Program-made: the position numbers and the translations under genes
NCBI RefSeq assembly: GCF_014898815.1
Contig: NW_026515544.1
Location: 124,001-188,000 of the forward strand
Reading direction: 5' to 3'
DNA from: Panonychus citri
Taxonomy: Eukaryota; Arthropoda; Arachnida; Trombidiformes; Tetranychidae
DNA: 64,000 nucleotides
Notes under the pieces: generated by a model
Databases searched by the model: none
What the model was told of the DNA's origin: nothing
The model's input: the letters and a program-made list of their open reading frames with translations, nothing else
In this document: positions 1-11,685 of the stretch, one piece after another
Layout: each line of letters begins with the position of its first letter
How positions within the stretch are numbered: the first letter of the stretch is position 1

Positions 1-305
1 CCCAACTGATAGTAAGAAGGAGGGGGAAAAGGTATGAAAATCAGCAAATTAAATGTAGAGTAGTGAAAGAAAAAAGTAAGAGTGGTAACTGTTTTTTAGT
101 TGATTAATCCGAAACATTATAAAGCGTAGAAATAATAAGAATCATGATTGCGAGATGTTGCCAGAAAGGGATAAGAGAAAAAGAAAGAGGACAAAAGAAG
201 GAGGGTAATAGGGAAAAGAGGATGACGAAAACAAAACGTATTTCAATTGGAAGAAGAAAAAAGGAGGAGAAGAGATAAATTGATAGTTGGTTTAGATTTT
301 TCAAA
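1..305. other. 3' flank of eIF5
   Basis: Purine-rich, AT-rich DNA downstream of the eIF5 stop codon. The open frames that cross it read low-complexity F/L/S-rich peptides and look like chance. It presumably holds the eIF5 3' UTR, but I could not place a poly(A) signal with confidence. Confidence 0.5.
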
Positions 306-2063
306 TTAAATTGCATCAATATCGATATCAATGTCTTCTTTGATGGCTTTTGCAACTGCGAAAACGGGAGGCTTAGATTTCTCCACCTCAACTTGGACTT
401 CACCGCCTCGAACTCGATCGTCGTAGACAACCTCAATTTCGGCTTCTTCCTCATCGGGTTCACTTTCCTCTTCCTCCGCTTCTTTCAACCAAGTCAAGAA
501 TAGTTGAGCCTTTTCGTGAATTTCTTTAGCTAATTTTTCACCAACAATCTTTTTAGAAGCCTGTTTGCAGAAAAACAAATAAAAAGAAGAGATTAGAAAA
601 TAAAACAATTAAAAATAAGTCATGAATAAAGATTAAAACCAATTTAAAACGGGATAGTTCTAAAGAGAAAAATTAAAGAATCTCTTTCAAAGTAACCTTT
701 TAGAGAGACAACTCTTGTGAGATTATTATGCTAATTTAAAGTGGATACAATCAATCAGAGAGAATGAGTTATTCTTTGAAAGTGTTACGTTATACATTTT
801 CAATGAGGAGCAAGGGAGAAAGGGAGAGAAAGGGAGAGAAAAAGAGAGAGAGTTTTGTAATAGTGAATTAGATAAACTCAATAGGTGGATGGAAAATGCA
901 AGGAAACATGATTAGGAAAAAAAGAGATGAGAAAACAGCAAAAATTGATAATGAAAACAAACCTTAAAGCCCCAATCGATGATAACCTTTTCATCAAGAA
1001 TATCAGTATCATAAAATGCTTTCAGGATGCGTGATACTTTGGGTAGCAATTCAGCTTTAGAGCGTTGAACAACCTGTTCAAATCCCCGCAATAAGTATCT
1101 TTGAGCTTTGACATTTCCAGCAGTAAAACGTAGGAAAAGCATTCGATGCGTTTTGATTTGTTGAAGAAAATCTTCATCGAAGAGCAACTCACAGAGAACC
1201 AGAACAGCCTTGTCTCGGATATCGAGTCTTTCAGCTTCAGCTAAAATATCCTTTTGTGCATTTGCATCAAATACACAGTTATATTCGCCCTTTTTGATCT
1301 TGACATAGTCAAGGAACATATCTAATCGTTCCTTGGGCGATTTCTCTAAATCTTCATTCATCATTAGGTTTTTGGCACCCAAAGTAAGTTCACTCATTCG
1401 CTTAGCAACGGCATCAGGATCGGTGTTCTCACCCCACGTTTCATCATCATCGTCATCATTACCATTTCCAGAATTTTCGAATCCATCATCTTTTTCATCA
1501 GAATCACCAGCAGCACCAGGTGAATCTCCGTGAGAATGTTTTTTATCATTTTTCTCTTCCTTTTTACTTTTTTTACTCTTCTTACTCTCTTTACCACTGA
1601 CTCCGTTACCAGATGCAGCCGTGGGAGGATTTTTCAGAATATACGTCGTCAGTTTATCTTTATTGTTCAGATGGCCACTATAACCACAAGCTTTACAGGA
1701 GGTGGTAATAGTGTTCTTCTTGGTGAGAACACCAAGAACAGTCTCAGGATTGTGGCATGACGGACATAAAACGTACTTTTGAATAAATCCATCCAAAAGG
1801 TCTTGCAATTTGCTTGATTCATGTGAGCCATTAACAATGTAACGCTCGTTCTTTGGATCATAATTCACTTGGGCACCAAGAACACAGCCGAAGTATTTAG
1901 TTGGGTACATAGGTGGTCGATTGAGAGACTTGGCAATGTCGACCATGTTGACAATAACCGTTTTGATTCCATTACCTTTTCCCTCAACTTTGGCCAAAAG
2001 TTTAGGCATTTTGTATCGGTAGAATTGATCCGAGAGACTACGGTTGACATTGACACACGCCAT
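306..2063 (-). CDS. eIF5: Eukaryotic translation initiation factor 5 (eIF5), two exons
   Basis: GTPase-activating protein for eIF2 in the 43S/48S pre-initiation complex. Two exons, 2063..963 and 560..306, join in phase 0 (GGC TTT AAG|GT...CAG|GCT TCT) to give 451 codons, close to the usual family length of about 430. The N-terminal GAP domain begins with VNVNRSLSDQFYRYKMPKL, and Arg16 sits where the catalytic arginine of the family is. The zinc ribbon is C100-x2-C103-x19-C123-x2-C126. An acidic, Lys/Asp/Glu-rich linker (about 155-215) follows, then the C-terminal W2/HEAT domain (about 235-430) with the acidic-aromatic box ending in EIEVVYDD and the family tail DIDIDIDAI. The start MACVNVNRS carries one residue more than the common MSVNVNRS. 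It lies head-to-head with the ATAD2-like gene. Identity is seen directly in sequence; function is family knowledge. Confidence 0.96.
561..962 (-). other. eIF5 intron
   Basis: 402-bp GT-AG intron inferred from the phase-0 join of the two conserved eIF5 coding segments. It contains a short GA-rich stretch (about 805-850) and nothing else I can support. Confidence 0.85.
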
Positions 2064-4108
2064 GGCTTCATCACCTTTAGTTGGTAGTAAGGTTTGAAGA
2101 GGGTCACTGTGATTGATGGGGGGAGGAGGTCAGAAAACAATGTGAAAATAATAATGGTTGATTAAATGATTGTTTCTCCTTTCAAGGCAAAAGTGAAAAT
2201 CAGATAAGGTCCACACGGTTTACCAGGATCATGTAACCAAGTTAAATCTGGAAATAGCTACTTGTACAGCAAGTTAAGTTCAAATAGATTTTTTTTCTTT
2301 TACATTTCCTTACCACACTTACAAGAAAACACATACACACACAGAGTGTTTTTAAAGCTTTTTCAAGAGTAACCAAAGTAACTACTTCCCCTATACAAAG
2401 TCAGGAGATAAAAAGGAACTAGAAATTTAGTAGTAACTATAGTTACTTTATGGTTACACAGAGGAGTTAAAGGATTTTTAAAATTAACAATAGGATTAAC
2501 AGGAGAGCAAAGGATAATCATCTAAAGCTCACACTTTCACACTTTAAATAATTAGAGCACTAAAAGGGACAGTTGAACAGGTAAGAGAGCGAAGAGATTA
2601 AGTGAGAGAATGAGAGAGAAAAGATGAGTGAGAGAGAGAGAGTCAAGAGATGATCGAGAGAGAGAAAAGTAAGGGTGGATGCAGAGAATAGAGAATTAAA
2701 TCAAATTTGATTAACAATCAGGAATTAACTGTTAAAGACAAATACAGTCTGTCGTATAAATGAACAAAAATACATTATGGTTAATCGATTAGATCGAACG
2801 AAAATCAGAAGATTAGTAAACAGACAGAGAGAAAAGTAAGTAACAATCAAAAGACAGAGAAAAAGAAAGAACCAAAAATCGGTTAATATTAATGATCTTC
2901 AATGAATCGATTTTTTTTCCAAAAATCATGGAGCAGAAAAAGAAAGTGAAACCTACGCCATCTATCAAATGGTTAAGAAGAATAAAAGTGAAAGCGGTTC
3001 AGTTGAAAGAGAAAAAGAAGAAAAATTTGTTCTTTATTTTAGTTGAAAATCGAATCACCAGGTGGTGACTCTGTGAGTTACCGCAAATTCTTAATTCAAT
3101 TTGATTGTTTGGAGTAAAAATTTTAACAATTTAATTGTGATTAAAGTTTAAATCGTTTTATTTTAATTGATTTCGTCTCAACAGTAGTAATGTTTTTCTA
3201 TGTGAATTTAAATTATGACCTTGAAGGCTTCTTCTTCTTTCCAGATTAACAATAATCTGTTTATTTTTCTCTTAAAAAATATTCTAAATCCAATATTGTC
3301 TATAAATATTCACAATTCTTAATAGTGATTAAGCTTTTTCGACCCTCCAAGTTAATTGTGAATCGGTTTAAATTGATTTCAACTTTTCTTAATTGTTTTT
3401 ATCTTTTCGCTTCTCGTTTTCATCTTTTGTTCATATTTCCCTCTATCTTTTTCTCTTTCTCTTTCTCTTTCTTTTCTTCTCTGTCTTCTCTTTCTCTTTG
3501 TTTTTTTTTATTCTTTTCTCTCTTTCTCTCTCTTTCTTTTTTTCTCCCTCTCTTTTATTCTTCTTCTCTCATTCCACTTTCTCTTTCTCTTTGTCATCGT
3601 AGCCATCGCTCCGCTCTTTCATCATCTGTCACTGGTCTTTCTATTTATCTCTCTCTTATTTTGTTTACTCTCTTCTCTTTCTTTTCCATAACATTGAATC
3701 TTCCCTCTTCTCCTCGGATTCTGTTTCTGATCCATGTTATTTTCTCATCTTTCTCCACCTTTTCCTGTCTTCTTTTCTCTTTCTTTTTTCTCCTACTGCC
3801 TTAAATTTTATTCTCATCTATTTCTCTTCACTGTTCTGGTTTATTATTACTTTTACCATCCGCTGGATTTAACCATTGAATCGGTTTTCTTCATTTTCTG
3901 ATTCTTCCTCTCCCTCTCTTTCTCATCTTCGTTTCTTCTCTTGTTTTTATTTGCTCCTCTCTCTTCTCCTGACTTAAGGTGTCTTGAGATTTTCATTTGG
4001 ACGCCTTGTTTATTCTGTTCAAGGGAGAGAGAGAGAGAGAGAGGATATTTGATCTTCTTTTCCACCGTGTGTGTTTGTGTGCTCATCTTTTATTCAATTT
4101 CGTGAAAA
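2064..4108. promoter_or_regulatory. Divergent intergenic region between eIF5 and the ATAD2-like gene
   Basis: About 2 kb separates the two start codons, which face away from each other. It must hold both promoters and 5' UTRs. The eIF5-proximal half is purine-rich on the + strand, while the ATAD2-proximal half is strongly pyrimidine-rich on the + strand. No TATA box or initiator could be assigned with confidence, and a 5' UTR intron for either gene cannot be excluded. Confidence 0.5.
3405..3985 (+). repeat. Polypyrimidine (C/T) tract upstream of ATAD2-like gene
   Basis: Roughly 600 bp made almost entirely of TTTCT and CTCTTT-like units. The long open frames across it (3325..3804, 3393..3602) are compositional artefacts rich in F, S and L. 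A GA microsatellite at 4025..4043 follows just before the ATAD2 start. Confidence 0.8.
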
Positions 4109-7100
4109 ATGAGTGTTAACGAGTCAATCATGTTCGACCACATTGGAGGTCTGGATCAGCACGTTGCTTCTCTCAAAGAAATGATTCTATTTCCACTCCT
4201 TTATCCCGAAGTTTTCGAAAAATATAAAATTAATCCTCCTAGAGGTGTTTTATTCTATGGTCCACCTGGTACGGGTAAAACATTGGTCGCCCGAGCTATT
4301 TGTAATGAATGTAGTAATTCTGGTGACCGAAAAGTGGCCTTCTTCATGCGAAAAGGTGCTGACTGCTTATCTAAATGGGTTGGAGAATCAGAGAGACAAT
4401 TGAGATTATTGTTCGATCAAGCCTACACCAATAGACCGTCCATTATTTTTTTCGATGAAATTGATGGTATCGCACCAGTCCGATCTTCTAATCAAGATCA
4501 GATTCATTCTTCCATTGTTTCTACCCTTTTAGCTTTGATGGATGGACTTGATGATCGGGGTCAAGTAATCATTATCGGATCTACCAACAGAATTGATGCC
4601 ATTGACCCGGCACTTCGTCGTCCTGGTCGATTTGATAGAGAATTTTTCTTTCCCTTACCAGCCTTAGAAGGACGTAAAGAAATAATTAAAGTACATACGA
4701 AAGAATGGAATCCACCGTTATCACCACAAATGATTGACGTTTTAGCCGCTCGAACTCCCGGCTACTGTGGTGCCGATCTCAAAGGATTATGTACCGAATC
4801 TGCTCTTATAGCTCTTAAGCGTAGATATCCGCAAATTTATACCTCTCGTAATAAACTTTTGCTCAACATTGACGAGGTACAGATAAAACTGAGAGATTTC
4901 AATCGTGCCATGAGGAAGATCGTACCAGCATCACAACGATCAATCAATAATTTCGCTCGTCCTTTATGCTTCACCGTAAAACCATTACTTACAGTTTACC
5001 TTACATGGTCTATCGATGTTATCAATAGTATTTTTCCAGCGGGTCTTAAAAAGGCTAATGAAAGTGGAAATGATGGAGACTCTGGTGACGTTCCGAGTGA
5101 TGAAGATGTAGATGAAAATGATCTACTTGGAACACTTAATTGCTCACGAGATGTCAACTTTCGATCTTTAATGTGGAGAGGAAACTATAGACCGAGATTC
5201 TTAATCCATGGTCATAGAGATCAAGGTCAATCAACTCATTTGGGTCCTGCAATTCTACATCACTACGAAAAAGTTCATCACTGTAAACTCGACTATTCAA
5301 CTATATATTCTGTCCATGGTCGAACTCCTGAAGAGTCAATATCAGTTGTTTTCGCTGAAGTGACGAAACGTTTACCATGTATACTTTACATGCCACGAAT
5401 CGATCATTGGTGGGTTTCCTTACCAGAAACCTTAAGAATCTTTTTAAACTCCATGATTGACGATCTAGAGCCACATCAACCTATTCTTATTTTAGCGACA
5501 AGCGATACACCAATATCTGACCTACCAGATGAGATTCAATCTCTTTTTGATAAAAATCGTTACACAACCAAAGTAATGGAAATGTCTAATCCAAGTCGAG
5601 AAGAGCGTTTATCTTTTTTCGCTCCTCTCTTTGAGCAATATATTTATCGAGAGCCAGTTAAAGTAGAAGATGCATCTCCCAAAGAAATCTTACCTATCGC
5701 ACCGCCAACACCACCTCGTCGATTAAGTACCGAAGAATTGGGTAAAATACGTAAACGAGAAGAAGCTACTTTACGCGAATTACGTCTTTTCTTGCGCGAA
5801 TGTTTGTCTAAATTGATAAGAGACAAAAGATTTCACATGTTCGTCCGACCAGTTGATCTTGAAGAAGTTCCTGATTATCGTCAAGTTGTTAAGAAACCAA
5901 TGGCGCTAGAAACTATGATGGCCAAAATTGATACTCATAAATATGAAAGTGCTTCTCAATTCATAGATGATGTCGAGCTTATTTGCTATAATGCTCTAGA
6001 ATATAATCCTGATGCAGATTCGAATGGACGTATGATTCGCCATCGAGCTTGTGCTCTTCGAGATACAGCCAACGCTTTTATCGAAGCGGAAATGGACTCG
6101 GACTTTGAACAATTATGTCAAGATGTTTACGAAAGGAGAAAACGTCGAGGTAAATCATTTATCTATGTTTTAATCTAATTTTTTCTTAATTACTCTAATT
6201 AATCTAATTTGGCTTTTTTTTTCTCAGGTGAAAGGTCAAGTCTTTTCGCACCACCAAATTATCTGACGGTCTATACACCATCAGCTGTAAGACGATGCGT
6301 TGGATCACCAATTCCAGGAGGATCGACGACAAGTTCAAATGTAGCTGATAACAATTATAACTGTGATGAAGACACTGAGGTTGAATCTTTAGATGACTTT
6401 TCTGAAGATAAAGTTCAAAGCTCATCTGAGTCAATCTCAAAAGACCACAATTATCGTACCAAAAGGCGTAGTCGTAGAGGTTATCAACACCGATGGAAGA
6501 GGCTAAAGGTGAAAGATAAACGTTACAATGGAGTAATTACCAGGAGAATGTGTAATAACAATGATAACAATAAAAAAAGTAGTCCTGATAGTCGAGAGAG
6601 TAGCAGGATGAGCACCAGAAGCCAGAACACAAGACGAGGTTCAAGGGAAAGTTATTATGAATCTGCAACTGATCTTGATGATGCATCTGATATGGAGGAG
6701 AAAATCGTTCCAAGGTCAAATAGTTACAAAAAATTTAAGAGGTCAAGATCATCATCGAAACAACAATCACCACAACCACTACAACGAACTCCTCCACAGC
6801 GTCGATCACCTCAACCGCCACCACCACAACAACCACCTACACCACCACCACAACCTCCTCCTCCTCCACCGCCATCACCACCGCCTCAACAACCACTACC
6901 AGATAAAAACTTTACCCCACCAAACACACCACCGCCACTTCAATTAAATATTGATCGTGTACAAGTTTCTCGTATATTTAATCGGGTTGTCGATTCAACC
7001 AAAAATTGTTCCGTTGAACAATTAGAAGAAGTTTATTCTTGTCTTTTCCGTGTAATGAACCGTCGTCTAAATGATTGGAATCGAGCAAACATGATTAAGG

Positions 7101-7244
7101 TAAGATTTATATTTTATTGTATTTACATCTAATTTATTGATACAATTTATTTACGAACAAAATATTAATTGATTTTTTTTTCTCTCTTATCAGGAGTTAA
7201 ATGAAGAAGTGGATACATTTGAACGTCATAGGAGATTCACATGA
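4109..7244 (+). CDS. ATAD2: ATAD2/Yta7-type AAA ATPase with bromodomain, three exons
   Basis: Nuclear chromatin AAA+ protein that binds acetylated histones and nucleosomes. Exons are 4109..6149, 6228..7099 and 7194..7244, in total 987 codons; introns of 78 and 94 bp have TTTCTCAG and TTATCAG acceptors. AAA1 has Walker A GPPGTGKT (51-58), Walker B IIFFDEID (112-119) and arginine-finger region RRPGRFD. AAA2 (about 355-500) is degenerate with no Walker A, as in the family. The bromodomain (about 555-670) keeps the acetyl-lysine Asn in NALEYN (Asn633). A Ser/Arg-rich stretch and a long polyproline segment precede a conserved C-terminal helix. The start is fixed by an in-frame TGA at 4103..4105 with no acceptor between. 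The protein therefore opens directly at the AAA1 domain and lacks the long acidic N-terminus usual in metazoan ATAD2. The residues at the acetyl-lysine shelf read HMF where human ATAD2 has RVF. Confidence 0.93.
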
Positions 7245-8204
7245 CAATCAAACGAATTAGATTTTAATGAAAGCTAATTAAGCTTTCAAAATGGGCAACA
7301 AGAATTAACCAATTGTTAATTTCTTGACCATTTGACGTTTTCTTTGCTCAAATCAATATCATGTTCCTGATTGAATTGTCATCATTCTATACAAAATTCA
7401 ACTCTGAATTTATGATGAGCTTTCTGTCTCCCTGCCAAATGAACATTTTCTTGATAAGATATCAAAAAGTTACCATGATTATCTGTCAACCAACACTGCC
7501 TATCAAATGATAATGATTAAAAAGAAACAAGAAAACAATCAAGATTATTGACCAGAGAGGATTAACAGCTATCAACAACAAAGCAAAGAATTAGAGAGAA
7601 AACCAATCTTAAAGCAGAAAATTCTCAATTACAATTGAATGTGTTCAACATATAAATAGATTCATCTATTCATCAATACTTATATGAATATATTAATTGG
7701 TCAATTAATAACATTATATACATATTATTATTTATTTATTTTGTAATCAATCGATTTATAATCTTATCTTGTAAATTAAGATTCTCAATTTTAGTTGCAT
7801 CTAATCTCGTCAATTTAAGGATTTTCCGTCAACTAAAAAGAAATTGAGAAATTTAATAAGCTATCAAGCCAATCAAGTAATTGCTGACCAATTTGATTGG
7901 ATTAACAAGCTGATTAACATCAACTCTCCCAAATGGAAAAAACAATCGCTTAATTATTTGTACCATTATCGTTGTATTGATCAAACATTGTAATCGAGCT
8001 AATTGTGATTTTGATACTGATGATACAAAATGAATTTATCAGTAACAAAGCAAAAGATAATTAAGAAGCAATTAAGTTGGATCAAGATGCTATCATTTTT
8101 CCTCTTTCTTGTCAGTATTTCAAATATTTATATTTATCTCATTTGTATCATCAGTATCATCATCAACATTGCTATCAAGTTAATTATCATTTTCTCCATT
8201 TTTT
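7245..8204. other. Convergent intergenic region (ATAD2-like / LRPPRC-like)
   Basis: About 960 bp between two stop codons that face each other. It must hold both 3' UTRs. It is AT-rich, and the short + strand ORFs at 8030..8310 are I/F/Y-rich and overlap the end of the minus-strand gene; I take them as chance. Confidence 0.5.
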
Positions 8205-10250
8205 TTATATCTTATCACCATTAATGTTCAGGTCAATTTTTTCTTCTTTCATTAGAGTTGAAATTTTGTCCAAAGTAATTGAATCTTTGCTTATTGAAGA
8301 TAGGCTGTAAATCCTATTGTAAAAATGTTTCCTCTCTTCGAGATCAAATTTGTTTCTATAAAATTGTACTAATGATAAACAGGCTTTGATATTTTCTTTA
8401 GCTAAATTGTGAAAAATTAGAGCTCGAATTGCTTGTTTATCATCTTTTCCACCATAATTTAATCTGGAAATTAATTTCTTTCCCATTTCAGGGTAACCAG
8501 AGATGATGAAACGATTAGCACAATTACGAATTATATTGTTTCTGTCAAAATTTTGATTAACTAAATTGATCAGTTTATCAACTTGAGGAAACAATTGTTT
8601 CTCAATGAGAACATCAATCAGATTGTTTTGACCTGGTGTTTTCTTGTAAGTCCGAATACAATTAGTAAATTCATCAAGGGCACCAGTTAAATCATCACAA
8701 TAAAGATGAATTGTAACTCTGGGTCGAAGGGACTTATTGTTAGGGTTAACATTACCAACAGTTAGAAATGAATTGGACAAATCTTTTATCAATTTAACAT
8801 CTTTGGTTAATTTTCCAATGGTTTCCAAAAAATCACGAACTAAAGTGTCGGTGGCATTAGATATTAATGATTTATTTGAGTTCTTCCCATAACTTGGTTT
8901 GTAGATTTCACCTAAAACCATATCGATTGATTCACTTAATTGTCCATTTTCAGCCATTTTAATTGCCAGTTGAAGTAGTTTACTTAAATCAATTGTAAAC
9001 GAATCAGGAATCAATGATTTATAATGAAGAGCTTTATCGAGATCATTGTTAATCGCAAAGAAGGCCATTAAAACGGAGGCCATTGCTGGTGTAATATCTT
9101 CACCACTATCGTTAAGTTTTTCCAACAATTGATTAACCCTTTCCTTTAAAACAAGATTAGGACCGATTGTTGGTTGATTATTCCCAGAACAATAATTGAG
9201 AATTAATTTCCTTATGATCCCTCGTGTTTTAGGATTACCCGTTGACTCCAACAATTTAAGGTGAGTTTCATATGTTTCAATTGGTGAACATGAAGCTGAT
9301 GAATAAAAGTACAAAGCGTTCTGTTCATTTGTGAATCTCGTTTTGTGGTCAATTAATTTAGCAATTAACGGAAATAAAGATGAACCATCATACGTTGAGA
9401 GTAACAATTCACCAGCGACCGGAGTTATTAACAGTGAATGTTTTTTCATCATCTTACAAAGTGCTGCTAATTTATCACGATCATCATCCGAATCAGTTGT
9501 GACTCCAGTAAAATTGATCAACAGGAAAGAATTAAAAACAAATTGATTAAGTGATCGAGCACCAAGACTTTTCACAACATGAGCCGATTTATCAATACCA
9601 TTGATTAGAATATACAAAACCAGGTAAGGCACCAATTTATAGTCAATACGAAAGTTATAATCAGAATAAAGTAATTGATTTACTCGGGACAAATCAGAGA
9701 TCGACAAACTGTAAGCAATACAAGTATTGAGTAAGAAATTAGGTGTTAATCCAATGACAATACATCGGGCGAAAAATTCCTCATAATTAGTATCGATTTT
9801 AGACCAAATTAAATCAGCAAACAATTGAAAAGTACTTTCTGGATGAAGGAGACTCAATGGTTTCAAATCGTTTTCCAATATTGTAAACATTTCGGAGCAA
9901 TTAGAGGTTTTTACAATTAGTGGTGCATATAAATGAGGACGAATCATATCCTGATCTTTAATCAACTGATTAAGATAATCTTTGGCTTGATCATAAGGCA
10001 AATAGTTGAGAGCAGCTTCAGTTGATTGTGATAAACCAAATTTATTGATTCCTTTTTGTTTCCATTGTGAACAGATATTCATTATAACATTTGCATCAAC
10101 ATTACATTTGACCATCACTTTTAACAATTCACCTCCATAATTGGATAAATGTTTAACTTTATCAGGAACTTCAAGAAAAGCAAGACCAGTTAAAGCCTCG
10201 CGAACACGATTAGCTTCAACTAACTTAATCAATCGTAATAAACTAGTCAT
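8205..10250 (-). CDS. Helical-repeat protein, LRPPRC/bsf-like (PPR-type)
   Basis: A 681-codon single open frame, leucine- and asparagine-rich, entirely alpha-helical in character with recurring pairs of about 35 residues, as in PPR/TPR proteins. The C-terminal half has the layout I recall for LRPPRC (bicoid stability factor in flies): a GALDEF...TYKKTP segment followed by LIEKQLF, then a helix pair ending in GKKLISRL. LRPPRC acts in mitochondrial mRNA stability, so that is the inferred role. The length is about half that of vertebrate LRPPRC. The ATG follows an in-frame TAA by two codons, but a usable acceptor (ATGACTAG) lies just inside the frame after a T-rich stretch. Upstream coding exons could therefore exist and the ATG may not be the true start. 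It converges with the ATAD2-like gene. The name is a family-level guess; that it is a real gene is well supported. Confidence 0.7.
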   Translation of the reverse strand: MTSLLRLIKLVEANRVREALTGLAFLEVPDKVKHLSNYGGELLKVMVKCNVDANVIMNICSQWKQKGINKFGLSQSTEAALNYLPYDQAKDYLNQLIKDQDMIRPHLYAPLIVKTSNCSEMFTILENDLKPLSLLHPESTFQLFADLIWSKIDTNYEEFFARCIVIGLTPNFLLNTCIAYSLSISDLSRVNQLLYSDYNFRIDYKLVPYLVLYILINGIDKSAHVVKSLGARSLNQFVFNSFLLINFTGVTTDSDDDRDKLAALCKMMKKHSLLITPVAGELLLSTYDGSSLFPLIAKLIDHKTRFTNEQNALYFYSSASCSPIETYETHLKLLESTGNPKTRGIIRKLILNYCSGNNQPTIGPNLVLKERVNQLLEKLNDSGEDITPAMASVLMAFFAINNDLDKALHYKSLIPDSFTIDLSKLLQLAIKMAENGQLSESIDMVLGEIYKPSYGKNSNKSLISNATDTLVRDFLETIGKLTKDVKLIKDLSNSFLTVGNVNPNNKSLRPRVTIHLYCDDLTGALDEFTNCIRTYKKTPGQNNLIDVLIEKQLFPQVDKLINLVNQNFDRNNIIRNCANRFIISGYPEMGKKLISRLNYGGKDDKQAIRALIFHNLAKENIKACLSLVQFYRNKFDLEERKHFYNRIYSLSSISKDSITLDKISTLMKEEKIDLNINGDKI

Positions 10251-11662
10251 AAGTAATTAACAGAAACAAAAGTCAACACTAAACAAAGAAACAAAAAAGG
10301 TAATTAAATTGTGGAGATGAGAAAACTTTACACAAAAATAGAACCAATTAGAAACTATTGGTTACTTATTGTTATTTTCTAATAAATAAATAGAGAGATA
10401 ATTTAAAAGGAATCTAACAAAATACGAAAAAAAACTTAACAACAATTAACTTTTGTGATGTAAACAACAAAAAATTATTTCGTCATCAGCTGATAAACAG
10501 TTTGTTAAATTTACCGCGTTCGTGAAAATAGACAACAAAGTGACTATTTTCAGAGAAAACAAATCAAAACAAATTAACAATTTGTTTTAACTAATCAACA
10601 ATTAACTCTCATCATAACAGTTTAAACTTTGTGAAAAATTAATAAACAGCAACTCTACTCATCAACTTACAATGAAAATGAATCTATTAATAAATATTTT
10701 GTGATTGAATCTTTGATTTTGTGCTTACATTTATAAAAACACAATTTGAGTGATAATTAAATTGTTACTTCATTAATAAGTTAAATATACAGTAATACTA
10801 TTGTATAAATAAATAATAAGAGGAATTGTTTTTCATTGTTGTTAGTTGATCTGTGTCAATGGGAAAAACAAAAGTTTATGAGAAAGATTCATAACAATAA
10901 TAATCACCCTGAAGGATTATAATAATTATATTGACAATAATTATCATCAGATAAGTTGAACAATAAAAGTAACCGATAAATCAAATTACCTTAAATCAAG
11001 GACAAGAAAAAAAGCCAAAAAAAGGAGTGAAAAAGAAAATTAGAAATCAGATTAATCCATTGGATCAACAATCAAAACCACAAACAAATACTCAGATGTA
11101 AACACAAGCTCCTTGTAATTAAAATGCTCAATCAAAATCAAAGATCTTGATCCAATAATTGTTTCCCAATAACCTTGTAACCTCAAAGAGATGAATTGAG
11201 AATCATTATTATTATTGATATGACCAATCATCGATTCCAATAATAGAGTAAGTATATACAGTATATCGAGTAATAAATCATGAAAGATATGGAATACAGA
11301 GAAAGAGAGAGACCAAAAATACTCCATAGGTAAAAATCAGTAAAATCTGATTCTTTTACCCTGAGGCAAAATTTTCCTCACTCAGATTTCCACACAGTAA
11401 AAAAAAGGAAGCAAAAAAAAAAGGATATTCAATATAATGATGTTGATAATATTCAGGGAATAGTATATTATATACATTATATGAATATTATCATTATCAC
11501 TTGGTTAATAATAAACTGCAGGTAGAAATCTGAAAGAGCTCATTAATTACCTGAACGAAAGCTCATTCATCAATTCGGGTATTAAATTGTATCATATTAT
11601 CATAATCATCATTTTCGTTGACCAAAAATACTCGTAAATTGAAAGTAACGGTAAATAAATAA

Positions 11663-11685
11663 CTCTCTCTCTCTCTCTCTCTCTC
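11663..11685. repeat. (CT)n microsatellite
   Basis: Uninterrupted CT dinucleotide run of about 11.5 units. Confidence 0.95.

Noticed and set aside
3325..3804. 159-codon + strand ORF upstream of the ATAD2-like gene
   Set aside because: It reads the polypyrimidine tract (F/S/L only) and has no protein-like features.
6657..6947. His/Asn-rich + strand ORF inside the ATAD2-like gene
   Set aside because: Shadow frame of the proline-rich exon (CCA/CAA repeats).
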